Assembly: GCA_002633025.1 (NCBI GenBank)
Contig: NMRB01000743.1
Span: 213,465 to 277,464, forward strand
Origin: Notospermus geniculatus
Taxonomy: Eukaryota; Nemertea; Pilidiophora; Heteronemertea; Lineidae
Direction of reading: 5' to 3'
Length of the DNA stretch: 64,000 nt
In this document: positions 53,264-63,429 of the stretch, piece after piece
Numbering within the stretch: position 1 is the stretch's first letter
Layout of the letters: each line of letters begins with the position of its first letter
Notes under the pieces: generated by a model
The model's database searches: none
What the model saw: the letters and a program-made list of their open reading frames with translations, nothing else
What the model was told of the DNA's origin: nothing
Made by a program: the position numbers and the translations under genes

Positions 53264-54140
53264 CCGTCCTTTTCTGATCATTATTAAGAATTCTAAACCA
53301 CCTTGGTCACAGTGAGCCTTGTTTTCAATGGATAATGCATTAGCCTCGTTTTAACCACCCCGGGCTTTGGTGTCGCAACCAAAACCCGCCCACTTGTGTT
53401 TCTCGCTTCGAGCATTCAGAGAGGCAGTGCAAAGAATATGGGCGAGATGCATACTCACTGACCTATCCCAAGAATGTTTTGTATCATAAGCTACACATCC
53501 TGCGGAAAATCCGTTGAAGAAAGTGCCCTGCTGTCTCATTCGGCTCCTGCAGCTTGTTGGGCCTAGAGCTGCACACCGATGTACACGATGTAGGCCTACA
53601 TGTTGTTACACAATGACGTCGCGTCATCGACGTAGCGTCATGGATCCGCGAGCCGGATGCCGGGTCGGATTGACTCTGAACATCTCAAAATGCCTATTTA
53701 TTTTGCAATCAAATCGCACTGAACTGAATAGGCCTATGAATGTTTTAGTGCCGGAGAGGTTTATGGAAAGGTGGTTTAGAATAGAAATTGATACCTCACT
53801 GTCGGTATTGGTCGTCTCACCAAACCCGCTCGGGTGGAGCTGTCATTCCGACCTAAACCCTCGGCGAAGCGCCTNTCCGTCCTTTTCTGATCATTATTAA
53901 GAAACCAAGCCTGATGGGAATTCAATCCGTCCATCTGATCTTGAGAAACGATCAATCTGTCCCTATCTGATCATTATTTAGAAACCAAGCCTGATGGGAA
54001 TTCAATCTGTCCATCTGATCTTGAGAACATTCAATCTGTCCCTATCTGATCATTATTTAGAAAACAAGCCTGATGGGAATTCAATCCGTCCATCTCATCA
54101 TTAAGAAACATTCAATCCGTCCAACTGATCAATCAGTATC
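53264..54140 (+). repeat. 80-bp tandem repeat and related flanking copy around an ambiguous base
   Basis: tgatcattatt recurs at 53888, 53968 and 54047 with period 79-80. The unit includes aagcctgatgggaattcaat, ccgtccatctgatcttgaga. A single first unit (ccgtccttttctgatcatta, ttaagaa) also stands alone at 53264-53291, and again directly after the only single N (53875). This suggests that the assembler joined two pieces there. Confidence 0.8.
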
Positions 54141-54836
54141 TAGCTGTCAGCTTGATACTGATTAATCACACCAGGATGGTGGTCAAGTTTTGAAATCATG
54201 TACCGTCCACTTCAGTCTTTGTAACTTAATATATTATTTTTTCCATCAACATAAATCAGTCAACCCTGCACGGGTCATACAAGTAGTGAAATGTTCATTT
54301 TTAATTATTAATTACTAATAAATGAGAATTAAGTATTTTCATCCATTGTGGTAGTTTAAGTGTTTGTTTTGAGCATAGGCCTACAACATGAGGGCCTTTA
54401 ACAGGTACAGGCCTAGTTGCTGGAATTTATCCTTCCTACTAGGAAGAACATACATATCCTTCGTCCCTTAATCATTTGTTGGAGCTTTTTATTACTCTGG
54501 ACAACATAAATTCTCCTACTAGGTAAACACCATATATGTCATAAGAAAGATCAGTCAGATCTCTCACTCAACATGCAATGCAACATGCTCAAACCATGCT
54601 GACTGTGACATCAACCTTTATGTAAATAGGGATGACGTCACCATTAAAAGCGGCCTTCACACAGCAGTAGAGATCTTCTTCAAATATCGTCCAGAATTGC
54701 CAAATATTGAGGAACTTTGAGTAGACGTTCCGGCGTCGAATCCTGAATTTAGCATCAACCGAACCGGAACCGTACCGGTGGCGCCATCTGTAATCTGTGG
54801 CGGGTTTTATGCTAATGAAGAAATGTAACAGTCTCT
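54141..54836. other. Non-genic interval
   Basis: A/T-rich sequence with no ORF of interest and no inverted repeat noticed. Confidence 0.4.
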
Positions 54837-55493
54837 GTGGCTCATACCATTACGTCTTTTAACAGACGTGATCAAGGACGGCAGGTGGCAGAGCAGGAAA
54901 TAGTGGAGAACGTACAGCGCAGGGCCTTTAAAGACATCCAGGCCAAATCAGGCAAGTTAAGGAAACTGAACACGACGGTAGGTGCCAACTTGGTGTCCTT
55001 GGTGAAGGTGTCCGCCTTGGAAATTCCAGCTTGCTAGATAATGACGAAACACCAAGTGATCTTGTCAAAGAAACATCATGTGGTAGATCTGATAGCCTGA
55101 CAGGTCACTCCGAATCAGAGTGTGTGTTGGCCGAGATCAGGCAAAAATTTTGGATTGTGAAATGTAGGGTTACCGTGAGAAGAAATATCAGGAAGTGTAT
55201 GCACTGTAAAAGGAGAAACACTAAAGCAGTGACCCAGCAAATGTCTGACTTACCTGCTGATCGAGTGACACCTCCTAGGACAGCGTTCAGCCACGTTGGT
55301 CTGGATTTTTACTTCGGCTCGTATCCAGTCAAGCCAGGTCGAAGCCTTCTGAAGAGGTATGGGTGTTTGTTCACGTGTCCTTCATCAATGCCTTGCAAAC
55401 GTTAATTAGTAGAAGAGGAAAATCGACCAGGATCCGTTAGGATAGCGGAACAAACTTCATGGGCGCTCAGAAAGAGTTAAAGCAAGCTATAGA
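54837..55493 (+). pseudogene. BEL/Pao-type retrotransposon integrase remnant
   Basis: Reads QVAEQEIVENVQRRAFKDIQ (54877-54936), the pre-integrase segment. After a stop near 55037 follow LTGHSESECVLAEIRQKFWI, then CMHCKRRN (the zinc-binding His/Cys box) and LPADRVTPPRTAFSHVGLDF, where the Asp is the first catalytic residue, then KRYGCLFTC. A deletion removes the usual RAVH block. The frame then shifts to ALQTLISRRGKSTRIR, stop, DSGTNFMGAQKEL (second catalytic Asp region, to about 55490). The wording is diagnostic of BEL/Pao pol. The protein would insert element cDNA into the genome. With two stops, a deletion and no 3' end it is dead. No long terminal repeats were identified. Confidence 0.85.
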
Positions 55494-55607
55494 GGGGCCG
55501 GTCGGTGTAATGTTTTTCACTGCCCCCCCCCCCCATTTGCCAGTGCCTCCCAATAAAAGATTGACGGAATAAGCCGCGACGTGACAATGGGGGAGGCAGT
55601 GTTCACC

Positions 55608-55729
55608 ATGGGTCATATGAATAAAAACTAGCAAATGCTTTTACTTGAATTTTGCAGTACAAATGCACTTAGCAATGCTGTACAAATCTGAAGTAAAAGC
55701 ATTTGCTAGTTTTTATTCATATGACCCAT
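55608..55729. mobile_element. Hairpin MITE, 122 bp, caaatgcttttactt family
   Basis: The arms gggtcatatgaataaaaact, agcaaatgcttttactt and their exact inverse surround about 45 bp. Related sequences are at 24098 and 42948. Confidence 0.9.
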
Positions 55730-55842
55730 TGTCTTTCTGTATTTGAGTGTCCGCCAAAAAATAAAGCGGGTATTGTCATACGGGGGGCATTCTCATACAT
55801 TACAGTCTGTCTCACAAAGAAAGCCTTAGTCAGTAGGCTTTC

Positions 55843-56484
55843 TTAAAGCTGACGTGAACGAACAAAAAGCCCCCATGCGACGAGCAAAAGAATTGCAAAT
55901 GCCCTGCAAACACCTCAAACGAAGGCTCAGAACATGATAGACCCCACGAGGCCAAGAGGGCGCCACCTTACTTGCCTTCAGGCAACAGAGCTGTCAACAT
56001 CTCCGGACACCTCTTACACTACTCACAGAAAAAAAATTGTAGTCACTTAGACGGGATTAGAAGCATCGACCTTCTGATTTGTAATCCAAAACTGTATCCA
56101 CTCGGCCAACGAGCCAGCTGACAGAGACATGATTAGTGTTTGTCATAGACGTAGGCCTTCGACTTACGTAATAATACTACGAATAAGAGAAAACATGTGA
56201 AGTCTTCCAACAAGTTCGGTTGCCGAATGGGGAAGACGGTGGAAGAGAGATAACAAGGCGCGGGTTCGATTCTCAGCTGGGTCAAAAATGTTTCTTTCAA
56301 AAAAAATGTTCAGCAGGAGCTCACCAGAGGATGTTGACACCTCGAAAGCTCGAAGACAAATAAGGTGGCGCTCTCCTGGCGTCGTGGGGTATATCATGTT
56401 CTGAGCCTTCGTTTGAGGTGTCAGCAGGGCGTTTGCAATTCTCTTGGTCGTCGCATGGGGGCTTTTTGTTCGTTCACGTCAGCT
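55843..56484. mobile_element. Palindromic element with two divergent tRNA-like units, copy 1
   Basis: Starts TTAA then agctgacgtgaacgaacaaa, aagccccc and ends with the inverse (cacgtcagct). The whole is a diverged palindrome centred near 56160. The left arm contains a tRNA-like sequence on the minus strand (about 56110 down to 56045, gccgagtggat..., B-box mutated). The right arm has one on the plus strand (about 56206-56285, gttgccgaatgggg, B-box gggttcgattc). Each unit is followed outward by the same tail. The right-hand TTAA is lost. Confidence 0.8.
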
Positions 56485-56618
56485 GCCATAGTTTTGAATG
56501 GAACTCTTTTGTGGAAGGAGGTGAGAAAGCGAATCACATGACCAGTCACATGATCCGGCCACCAGTATCAACACTGCAGCTCGTCGTCTGCTCTCAGTCG
56601 CCGCCATTTTGAAATTAG

Positions 56619-56759
56619 TCGAGCAATGAAGACAGCCCTGCTTTGCTCATAACGGCCGTGGCCAAAAGGGAGCCCTACTTCGCCCAATGCCCCAGAAAAG
56701 TTACTAAGGCTAGCAAGAGCCAGGCTTGGATGGAAGTCGCGGCCGAAGTCGCCATGCAG
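56619..56759 (+). CDS. Myb/SANT-like DNA-binding domain exon (partial)
   Basis: The open frame reads SSNEDSPALLITAVAKREPY, FAQCPRKVTKASKSQAWMEV, AAEVAMQ up to a donor (gtagcc at 56760). This has the spacing of the Myb/SANT-like domain of Harbinger-associated and related proteins: hydrophobic helix, Val, then a Lys-rich turn and a W-x-x-V/I-A second helix. An in-frame stop lies at 56616 and there is no Met, so the exon needs an upstream partner or has lost its start. The CpG-rich sequence just upstream (ccgccatttt) could be a 5' end. The rest of the domain (third helix) is not found before the related exon at 58692. Confidence 0.4.
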
Positions 56760-57065
56760 GTAGCCTAGGCCCTAGACATGCCAAGCTAGGCCTAGCTACT
56801 GGTAGGGCCTACCAGCGGTAGCGTACCTCCACTAATTATGCCTAAGGGCCCTAGGCCTACATCTACACTGACCAAAAAAACAACAAAACAAGAACAAACG
56901 AATCAAATGGGTTAACTGGCACACAGAATAGAGTTCCCGTTCTCGCTTCAAAATTCCCAACTAGGCCTAGGCCCCTAGTTCTGGCAACATGGACCAATAT
57001 TGAGACATAATTTCTGTAACAGGCCCGTTTTTTCGCCAAGTTCTTCATAAAAAACGCATAGGCCT

Positions 57066-57101
57066 AGGGGCAAACGGTCCGTTTTCAGTCCGTTTGCCCC
57101 T
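57066..57101. other. Perfect hairpin, 12-bp arms
   Basis: The arms aggggcaaacgg and ccgtttgcccct surround a 12-nt loop. Function unknown. It lies between the two Myb-like exons. Confidence 0.6.
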
Positions 57102-58691
57102 ATTTTTTGGATAAGAAAACGCAAAACTAAAAGTCAATTTGATCGATTTTTTACAGACGTTATTCGGACAAAATTCGTGTGCAAATGAACACCGCTTAAG
57201 ACCTCGCCTTAGGCCTATCACACCGGCATACCTACACCACAGGCACAGGCCCAATTCACTGAAGACTAGGCCTATTCTCAAACACTTCATAAAGCATACG
57301 CCTAAACGAAGCCACGATCCCTACCACTTTGGCCATGTTGGACGGGGAGACTTCGCTTGGATGAACATCAACACGTCAGGATGATCTGTTCGCCCACCAA
57401 GAGATTACAACATTGGACTGCAACATGATATCCGAACACGACGAGATCCTCCCACTGACTGACATGACTGTAGAATACTGTAGAATCACGACAGTTGGCG
57501 TGGGTCGCATGACGTCAGCAATTTAGCATAGGTGGGGTCATGAAGTGCCTTGAGACTCCTTATGGGTAACCTACACATTCTCATTGGAGGCGTAATCGTC
57601 TAGGACTATCTCTAAAAGTACAAATGCGAGATACTCCCTCTAGATGGCAGTCCAGAACGTAACAATGCAAAGCCCGTTTCTTTTGGCATGTTGACTGGGT
57701 ATGAATTCACACCACGGAATTGAATATGGGGCTGTAAATGATATGATGTCAAGTGTATTTTATGGTATGAATTACTAGTAAAATAAATTTTCATCATGTC
57801 CATGAGCATTTCGTTTATTAGTGCCAGCCATGAAATTTACATTTTTATCATAAATATTCTATACATTTTTATTACACTTTTGCTGAAGCATAATGTAAAG
57901 ACAACGTATCATAATTTACGATATTAATTTGTAATGATATAACTGTGTAGGCAATACAATATACAAATATCATTTACGATTTTAAATTTATACACAGTGT
58001 AGGCAATACAATGTACAAATGCTATTCATAAAGAAATTAACAATTAACATGATTTTTATAGGTACTAATGTTTTCAAAGTTTGTATCTAGTCATTTGCAT
58101 CTATTTAAGACCACCTATTTTTTAAATGAATGTATGTATTAATTAAGTGAATTTGATGCTGTTATCATCACATTAAGATTTGTTATGTACATAGTCTTTT
58201 CCACCATCACATTTCTGTTCATATTCAGTAATGTTGACTCAAAATGCAATGTAATTCCAATACAATACGAATTACGTGTATCATCTTATATTGCAGGGGG
58301 TAAATTAAAATAACAGAGTTGCTGACAACTTCAAAATATAAATTCCTCACTAATATTAAAGAAATCAGGTGGTCTTCAATTTAATGTAAATGACAGAAAT
58401 ACAATGTACCAATAGCGGATGCAATATTTCATGTTGTCAATAGTAGGCCAACATCGGAATGAACATCTTTTTACAGCTTGTCTGGGGCAGGACTTCGGAC
58501 TGAGAAAAAATGCATAAAGAAGTACAACAATATTAAGTCTCGAAGGTAAAAAAAACATTTGGCTGAATAATAAAAATAATAATATGTGCTCTATAATCTG
58601 ACGGAGGTTAAACATTTCTGCTGGTACTTTAGCTAAAGGGTTAACCTGGACTGAATCTTTCATTGTATGTACATTTATATTCCACTGCCAG
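57102..58691. other. Interval between the Myb-like exons, A/T-rich on the right
   Basis: An acceptor-like tttttacag (57157) opens a short frame RYSDKIRVQMNTA ending in a stop. It might be a decayed third-helix exon, but this is speculative. From about 57570 to 58380 the sequence is strongly A/T-rich with no gene. Confidence 0.35.
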
Positions 58692-58837
58692 CGAATGAGA
58701 AGATGTCGAAAGCACGTCATCCACCTACAGGTGGAGGGAAACCTCTTCCAGAGCCGACCGATGCCGGGGAGGCCTTTTGTATTGTGAGAGAGGGGATTCC
58801 ACCAACACTGGCCTGGAAGGCTTTGAATCAGGAGCAG
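58692..58837 (+). CDS. Exon of a Harbinger-type Myb/MADF-like protein (partial)
   Basis: Acceptor ttccactgccag (ends 58691) and donor gtataa (58838) bound 146 nt in one open frame: NEKMSKARHPPTGGGKPLPE, PTDAGEAFCIVREGIPPTLA, WKALNQEQ. A basic run, then TGGGPxPxPLTxxEE and a helical end, is the usual segment after the Myb-like domain in Harbinger accessory proteins. It fits as a later exon of the same gene as 56619-56759, though the exons between are not found. The opposite strand has a longer open frame (58376-59041), which I regard as chance. Confidence 0.5.
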
Positions 58838-59340
58838 GTATAATACAATTGATACACCAGTAAATATTACAGCGTGTCCCAGGAAAAACGCAACAGTTAG
58901 GAATATCGTGGTTGTGGGAAAAATAACATCACAGCCACATAAAATGTAACCCGTTACATCGAAATGAGTGTGAAAGCTCCTTAATGAAGACCTAGTTGAC
59001 ACCAGAGAACAATTACAGAAATGGACAAAGTCAGATTTCATAATGGCCAGACAATCCTGAAATCAACAAACCTTTCGTGTCACTTTGGGTATTCTTTTGT
59101 GCGCATTCCAATTCATTTTGCTGTCACGGGTCACAAATCGATTAGTCTATATGCCTGAAACCAATCCGTTATGCTGTTCATTATGCATGGATTGAAACTT
59201 GTGGCAATATTGTCATTTTAGTTCACATCAGATTCTGCCGCTGTTTGAATCTGCACCAACATCAAATTAGGCAGAAATTAAAATGGTCCATGGACCATGT
59301 GCTCACCTGGTGAATGTGCCAGAAGAACAAACGACAAATG
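58838..59340. other. Non-genic interval
   Basis: No gene seen. The palindrome atggtccatggaccat lies at 59283-59298, a word also found at 21968, near 16332 and (one change) at 63173, always next to dispersed repeat sequence. Confidence 0.5.
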
Positions 59341-59984
59341 TTAAAGCTGACGTGACCGAACAAAAAGCCCCAATGCGACGAGCAAGAGAATTGCAAACGC
59401 CCAGCGAACACCTCAAATGAAGGTTTAGAACATGATATACTCCACGACGCCAGGAGGGCGCCACCTTATTTGCCTTCAGGCAACAGAGCTGTCAACATCT
59501 CCGGATACCTCTTACACTACTCAAAGAAAAAAAATGTAATTATTTAGACAGGATTCGAACCGTCGACCTTCTGATTTGTAGCCCACCACTCTATCCACTC
59601 GGCCAACGAACCAGCTGACAGGGACATGATTTGTGTTTGTCATAGACGTAGGCCTTCGGCTTACGTAATAGTACTACGAATGAGAGAAAACATGAGATGT
59701 CTTCCAACAAGTTCGGTGGCCGAATGGGGAAGACGGTGGAACAGAGATAACAAGGCGTGTGTTCGATTCCTGGCTGGGCCAAAAAAAGTTATTTCAAACA
59801 AGTGTTCATCAGACGCTCACCATAGGATGTTGACACCTCGAAAGCTCGAAGACAAATAAGTCGGCGCCCTCCTGGCCTCGTGGGGTATATCATGTTCTGA
59901 GCGTTCGTTTGAGGTGTTCGCTGGATGTTTGCAATTCTCTTGCTCGTCGCATTGGGGCTTTTTGTTCGGTCACGTCAGCTTTAA
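59341..59984. mobile_element. Palindromic element with two divergent tRNA-like units, copy 2
   Basis: Better preserved copy of 55843-56484, about 85-90 percent alike. TTAA at 59341-59344 and 59981-59984 encloses agctgacgtgaccgaacaaa ... tcggtcacgtcagct. The minus-strand tRNA-like unit (about 59615 down to 59549) has gttggccgagtggatagag and an intact B-box ggttcgaatcc. The plus-strand unit (about 59715-59780) has ggtggccgaatgggg and gtgttcgattcc. Downstream of each comes tgttgaca, aaataag, ggcgccctcctgg, tatatcatgttct and the terminal repeat. Confidence 0.85.
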
Positions 59985-60363
59985 ATCGAAATGTTCCAGG
60001 GCAAGATTTGAGTTTATATGATTATGGTGTCAAAATTTCATGGTCAAAACATTCTCCCTTGAGTAATGTTGAGTAATGACACTTACACTTGGATGAACAC
60101 ACTGAGTGTACCCAACGTGACTTTATGAAGTTGACTTTGGTGAGAATCGATCTTATTAACAGACTTTGCGTACTTCGAAAAGTACGCACACGCCCGCCAT
60201 TGCTCAGCAGCGAGCGGATGTACACGCCCCTGTACATCAGGATACCAGTGTACGTGAACCACGTACTGGGGGAGTGAATGCACACTACCCGTGTGTATAA
60301 GGCTAATGCACTGAGCCTCATTGGTGTTGTACGACCTGGTACAGAACGTATTCGTTATTATAG
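59985..60363 (+). other. Possible LTR end and primer-binding site of a gypsy-like element
   Basis: The sequence tggagccaacgg at 60364-60375 resembles the tggcgcccaacg-type primer-binding sites that follow the 5' LTR of gypsy-like elements. It lies about 1 kb upstream of a gag ORF, of which 0.8 kb is an insertion. No second LTR copy is in the window, so the LTR cannot be delimited. Confidence 0.3.
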
Positions 60364-60404
60364 TGGAGCCAACGGAAAAGGTTTGTCTAACTTACTTTAT
60401 TGAG

Positions 60405-61218
60405 AATTGGGCAATTCTCCGGTAACGGAATTACAAATCAGAGCAACATTTAGTCATATTTTCAGCTCCCACCCTTATCTGGCAAACATGACACATACGA
60501 AATCAGTCATATCCTGGGCACATCAGTCCAAATTATATTTGAACACGTTGAAACCATGTCAACAATTCAAGCGGAAGGAGCAGTGATGCCAACTTTTCAG
60601 GCTTTTGTCGGTAACGGAATTAATCAGAGAGACAGTGCAAAAACAGTCACCAACTTTTAAAAAATTCTTACACAATACCCACAGAACGTATGTTCACAAT
60701 AACAGTTTGATAACACAACTTAGGTTGTTAGTTCTTAGTTCAGATATTAACCGTCACCAAATCTTCCTACATCTAAGAGAAATCAACATTTCTAAATGAA
60801 GTACATGGTAACGGAATTACAGTAACGGAATTACAAAAATTTGCTTCTGAAAAGAAGGCTTCAAAGTCATATTCATCCATCCTGTATTATGTTGTACTTG
60901 TCCATTGTTCCTCAATCAGATCTTGTAGATGGGAAATCAACCAAAACACCATGGTTTTCATGGATGTAATCTGATCTGTGGGGGACCAAAGAAGGGTACC
61001 AAAACTAGGTTATGTCAGGACATTCTGTGCAAAAAACATGAATTTTAATTTTCATAAATTTATCTTGCCTTGTAACTGAAAATACTTCACATTATAATTT
61101 CCAGCAGTGCTGCCTGAATCTCCTAGATTTTTTGCGGATCTGAACAAGTTGTAATATCAAAGATGAAAATAAAAATTTGATTTTGTAATATCCATTCTCT
61201 ACTGGAGAATTGCCCAAT
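60405..61218. mobile_element. Non-autonomous TIR element between primer site and gag
   Basis: attgggcaattctccggta (60406) is matched inversely by tactggagaattgcccaat (61199-61217). Inside are four copies of gtaacggaattac or a close variant (60421, 60609, 60809, 60822). No transposase. Its removal would bring the possible primer site to about 230 bp before the gag ORF. Confidence 0.6.
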
Positions 61219-61414
61219 TGTGGACAATTAGGGCCTACGACTAACGGTATTTAATGCTGCTTTCTACGGAAAACAACATAGATCCTACGAAATTGCCTAA
61301 TAAAGAAGCAAGAATCCAAGCTTTATCTGGAAGACATAAAAGATCCTTTGGCTATGTCTATGTACACAGCGGTTAAGCCGACACCTAGTCCCATACCCGC
61401 TTTGGATCCCCGGT

Positions 61415-62074
61415 TTGGATCCTGCAGCTATACAGATTCTTCTGGAAACGTTTTCAAAAGAACGGGAGGAAAACCACCGTCTACTTTTGGAGTCGGTAGC
61501 TTCAATTGTGGACAAGATGCCGAGAAAAACAAGAGAGTATATTCCGATCAAGGAATTTTCTAAGATTTCGAAAACCGATGATAAAGTGATAAGGCTCCAA
61601 ACGTTCGAAAATATGGCTACCCGGCATCAGATAGATAAAAAAGACTGGTGTTCTGCACTGGAACCGTTTCTAGCAGATAGTGCACAGTCGGCGTACTTTG
61701 CGGCCACGCTGGAGACACGTGCAGACTACGATGTAGTCAAGAAAGCTATCCTGCTTCGGTATCGATTGACACCTTCAGCCTGTAGGAAGAAGTTTCGTTC
61801 GGAGGCAAAGTTGCGGACCGAGACATTCTTAGACTTTGCAACGCGGTTAGAGGCGTACTTTCGTTATTGGCTCCCTCCGTCACAAGAGCCATGCTCAGAC
61901 ACCGAAGCAGCAGACATTTTCCGGAGAATACAATTCATCGCGACTGTAAGGGACGAAGCCCTTCGTCTAAAGCTGAGAGATATGGACGACAGGTCATTAT
62001 TTGAGGTTGCTAGATATGCGGATACATACACTCTAGAGCGTCAAATGGTGCGTGAACAGGGAAACACTGATTAA
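61415..62074 (+). CDS. Gypsy-like gag protein fragment (219 aa)
   Basis: An open frame starts MDPAAIQILLETFSKEREEN, with a predicted coiled coil to about residue 45. It continues with a capsid-type helical region including YAALETRADYDVV-like and KAILLRYRLTPSACRKKFRS, then FLDFATRLEAYFRYWL (residues 100-165). The RYxLTPxAxRxKFR pattern followed by a Trp-Leu helix is the SCAN-like capsid module of metazoan Ty3/gypsy (Gmr1-like) gag and of genes derived from it. The protein stops after about 219 residues without a zinc knuckle, and no protease, reverse transcriptase or integrase follows. It is a truncated element unless the rest lies elsewhere. The Met at 61415 is the first that precedes the coiled coil. 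Confidence 0.75.
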   Translation: MDPAAIQILLETFSKEREENHRLLLESVASIVDKMPRKTREYIPIKEFSKISKTDDKVIRLQTFENMATRHQIDKKDWCSALEPFLADSAQSAYFAATLETRADYDVVKKAILLRYRLTPSACRKKFRSEAKLRTETFLDFATRLEAYFRYWLPPSQEPCSDTEAADIFRRIQFIATVRDEALRLKLRDMDDRSLFEVARYADTYTLERQMVREQGNTD

Positions 62075-62139
62075 AAGAAAAAGGACAATGGGTACAGATT
62101 TCCATTTGCGCACGTTCCGACCAGACAAGCGACAGCAAC

Positions 62140-62553
62140 AGATCTGTTCATTCTTTTCTGGGAGGCAGTTGGGATGCTGGAATCATATGGTTTTTTAACA
62201 GACTATGCCAACCTGGATGGGGCCATTACAAATAGACAATTCATCAACATTCACTTCACAAACCAAAATGCCAAATCTTGCAATTACAAAGCAGTCAGCA
62301 TTCTGAATCCCAGTCAATGTGTATACTTAATCATGGATATAAAGCATTGCTTAAAGAAGTCCGCAATAGCATTTTCAGCAGTGAAAAGAAAGACACTCCC
62401 AGGCTCCTAAAGCTGAAAGGAAAGGAGGTCACATGGTCCCTGTGGAAGGAGGCGTATGATTGGGATGTGAAAATATCCATTACAGATCCAAAAAAATCGC
62501 AAATGTCTACAACTTATCACAAAAATCACAATTTAGTTTATGTACTAGATTAG
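62140..62553 (+). pseudogene. P-element/THAP9-like transposase fragment
   Basis: Reads LFILFWEAVGMLESYGFLTD, ANLDGAITNRQFINIHF, then SILNPSQCVYLIMDIKHCLK. The frame shifts near 62360 and continues VRNSIFSSEKKDTPRLLKLK, GKEVTWSLWKEAYDWD, with a stop at 62551. The D-G-A-x-x-N-R-x-F block, the D-x-x-H-x-x-K-x-x-R-N block and the GxxxxWxxxxxxY block in this order are the RNase H-like and following GTP-binding-insert parts of P-element/THAP9 transposases. The N-terminal THAP domain is absent, and so is the C-terminus. Dead by frameshift. Confidence 0.65.
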
Positions 62554-62671
62554 TCATGGACTTAAAGTGAATATGATGGGCTGTGAAAAATAAAGAGAGA
62601 CGGGGCCTCCGCCTGCCGGAAACAGTTGTATGAATTGTGACAATTACCAGTTGTGTTTTCTCAATCGTTCA

Positions 62672-63160
62672 TGTTGTATTAAAGGTAAAGACATCACCGA
62701 GGATGCCAAGATTCGTGATGGCGAGTTTCACTTTGTTTACACTGGTCCTGAGGACATAGTTGGGCAGAAGACGTGACGTGATGTCATGACCAGTGACTGC
62801 TGCAGGTCGAAGATATGTTGTATTGTTGTGGATGAAGCGCATGCCATTGTTCACTGGTAAATATCAAGTGTTTTGTTCGAATCGATTTAGCTTCGTTATA
62901 TTCATAATTGATGTGACATTCATAAAAAGAAACTGCCAGGTGAAATAGGCAACTAAATTCAATGAATTATTGTATAGTGCTTTGGAATATTATCAGATAT
63001 TGATTTTGATTTCTTGCATTTACTTACGGGTGAATCACAGGAGGCTGGTGAAGACCCATTTCGTGTGTGGTTCCATTGGGTAGGGGAGCTAAGACCACTC
63101 TGGCGGGCTCGCTCTTGCTGTCAAGACTGTCAGCAGTGTTCCTGGGCAAAGTGGAAGAAG
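62672..63160 (+). pseudogene. RecQ-like helicase fragment
   Basis: 62681-62856 codes KDITEDAKIRDGEFHFVYTG, PEDIVGQK, an in-frame TGA (62774), then RSKICCIVVDEAHAIVHW up to a donor (gtaaat). These are helicase motifs before and including DEAH/DExH of RecQ family proteins. After an intron-like stretch, 63041-63160 codes EDPFRVWFHWVGELRPLW and, after a one-base shift, ALAVKTVSSV, corresponding to the FR...IGELR...LTAT motif. The exon phases do not join cleanly. RecQ-like ORFs of this type are often multi-copy and mobile-element borne in marine invertebrates. With a stop and a frameshift it is not functional. Confidence 0.65.
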
Positions 63161-63429
63161 ATCATGAACGAAATGGTCCACGGACCATCTGCTAACCTGG
63201 GTCAATGTATTTCAGTATTTCGATATTATTCCCTTTATGATGGGGGAAGAACACCCTCGGAACAGCCGATCCTCGCAACAAAGTTTCTGTTTGAGAAAGA
63301 TCAAGGTGTTGTCTCCAATTTGTCTCGAGTTTGTTACATCCGACACAAACAATGACAAAGTCAAACTCTGATTTCTACCTAGAGCTGTTGAGAAATGGGG
63401 AAATCATGCCCCAGAAGTTCACCATGATT

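Noticed and set aside
57139-57384. 81-codon frame proposed as a gene
   Set aside because: No family pattern, opposite-strand frame of the same length, and the only possible support (an acceptor at 57157) leads to a stop within 14 codons in the Myb-compatible frame.
58376-59041. 221-codon open frame on the minus strand
   Set aside because: It has hydrophobic stretches but no domain pattern, starts and ends in A/T-rich sequence, and overlaps a plus-strand exon with good splice sites and a recognisable TGGGKP segment.
59549-59615. Functional tRNA gene on the minus strand
   Set aside because: The A- and B-box are present, but the anticodon stem does not pair and the sequence is part of a repeated palindromic element.
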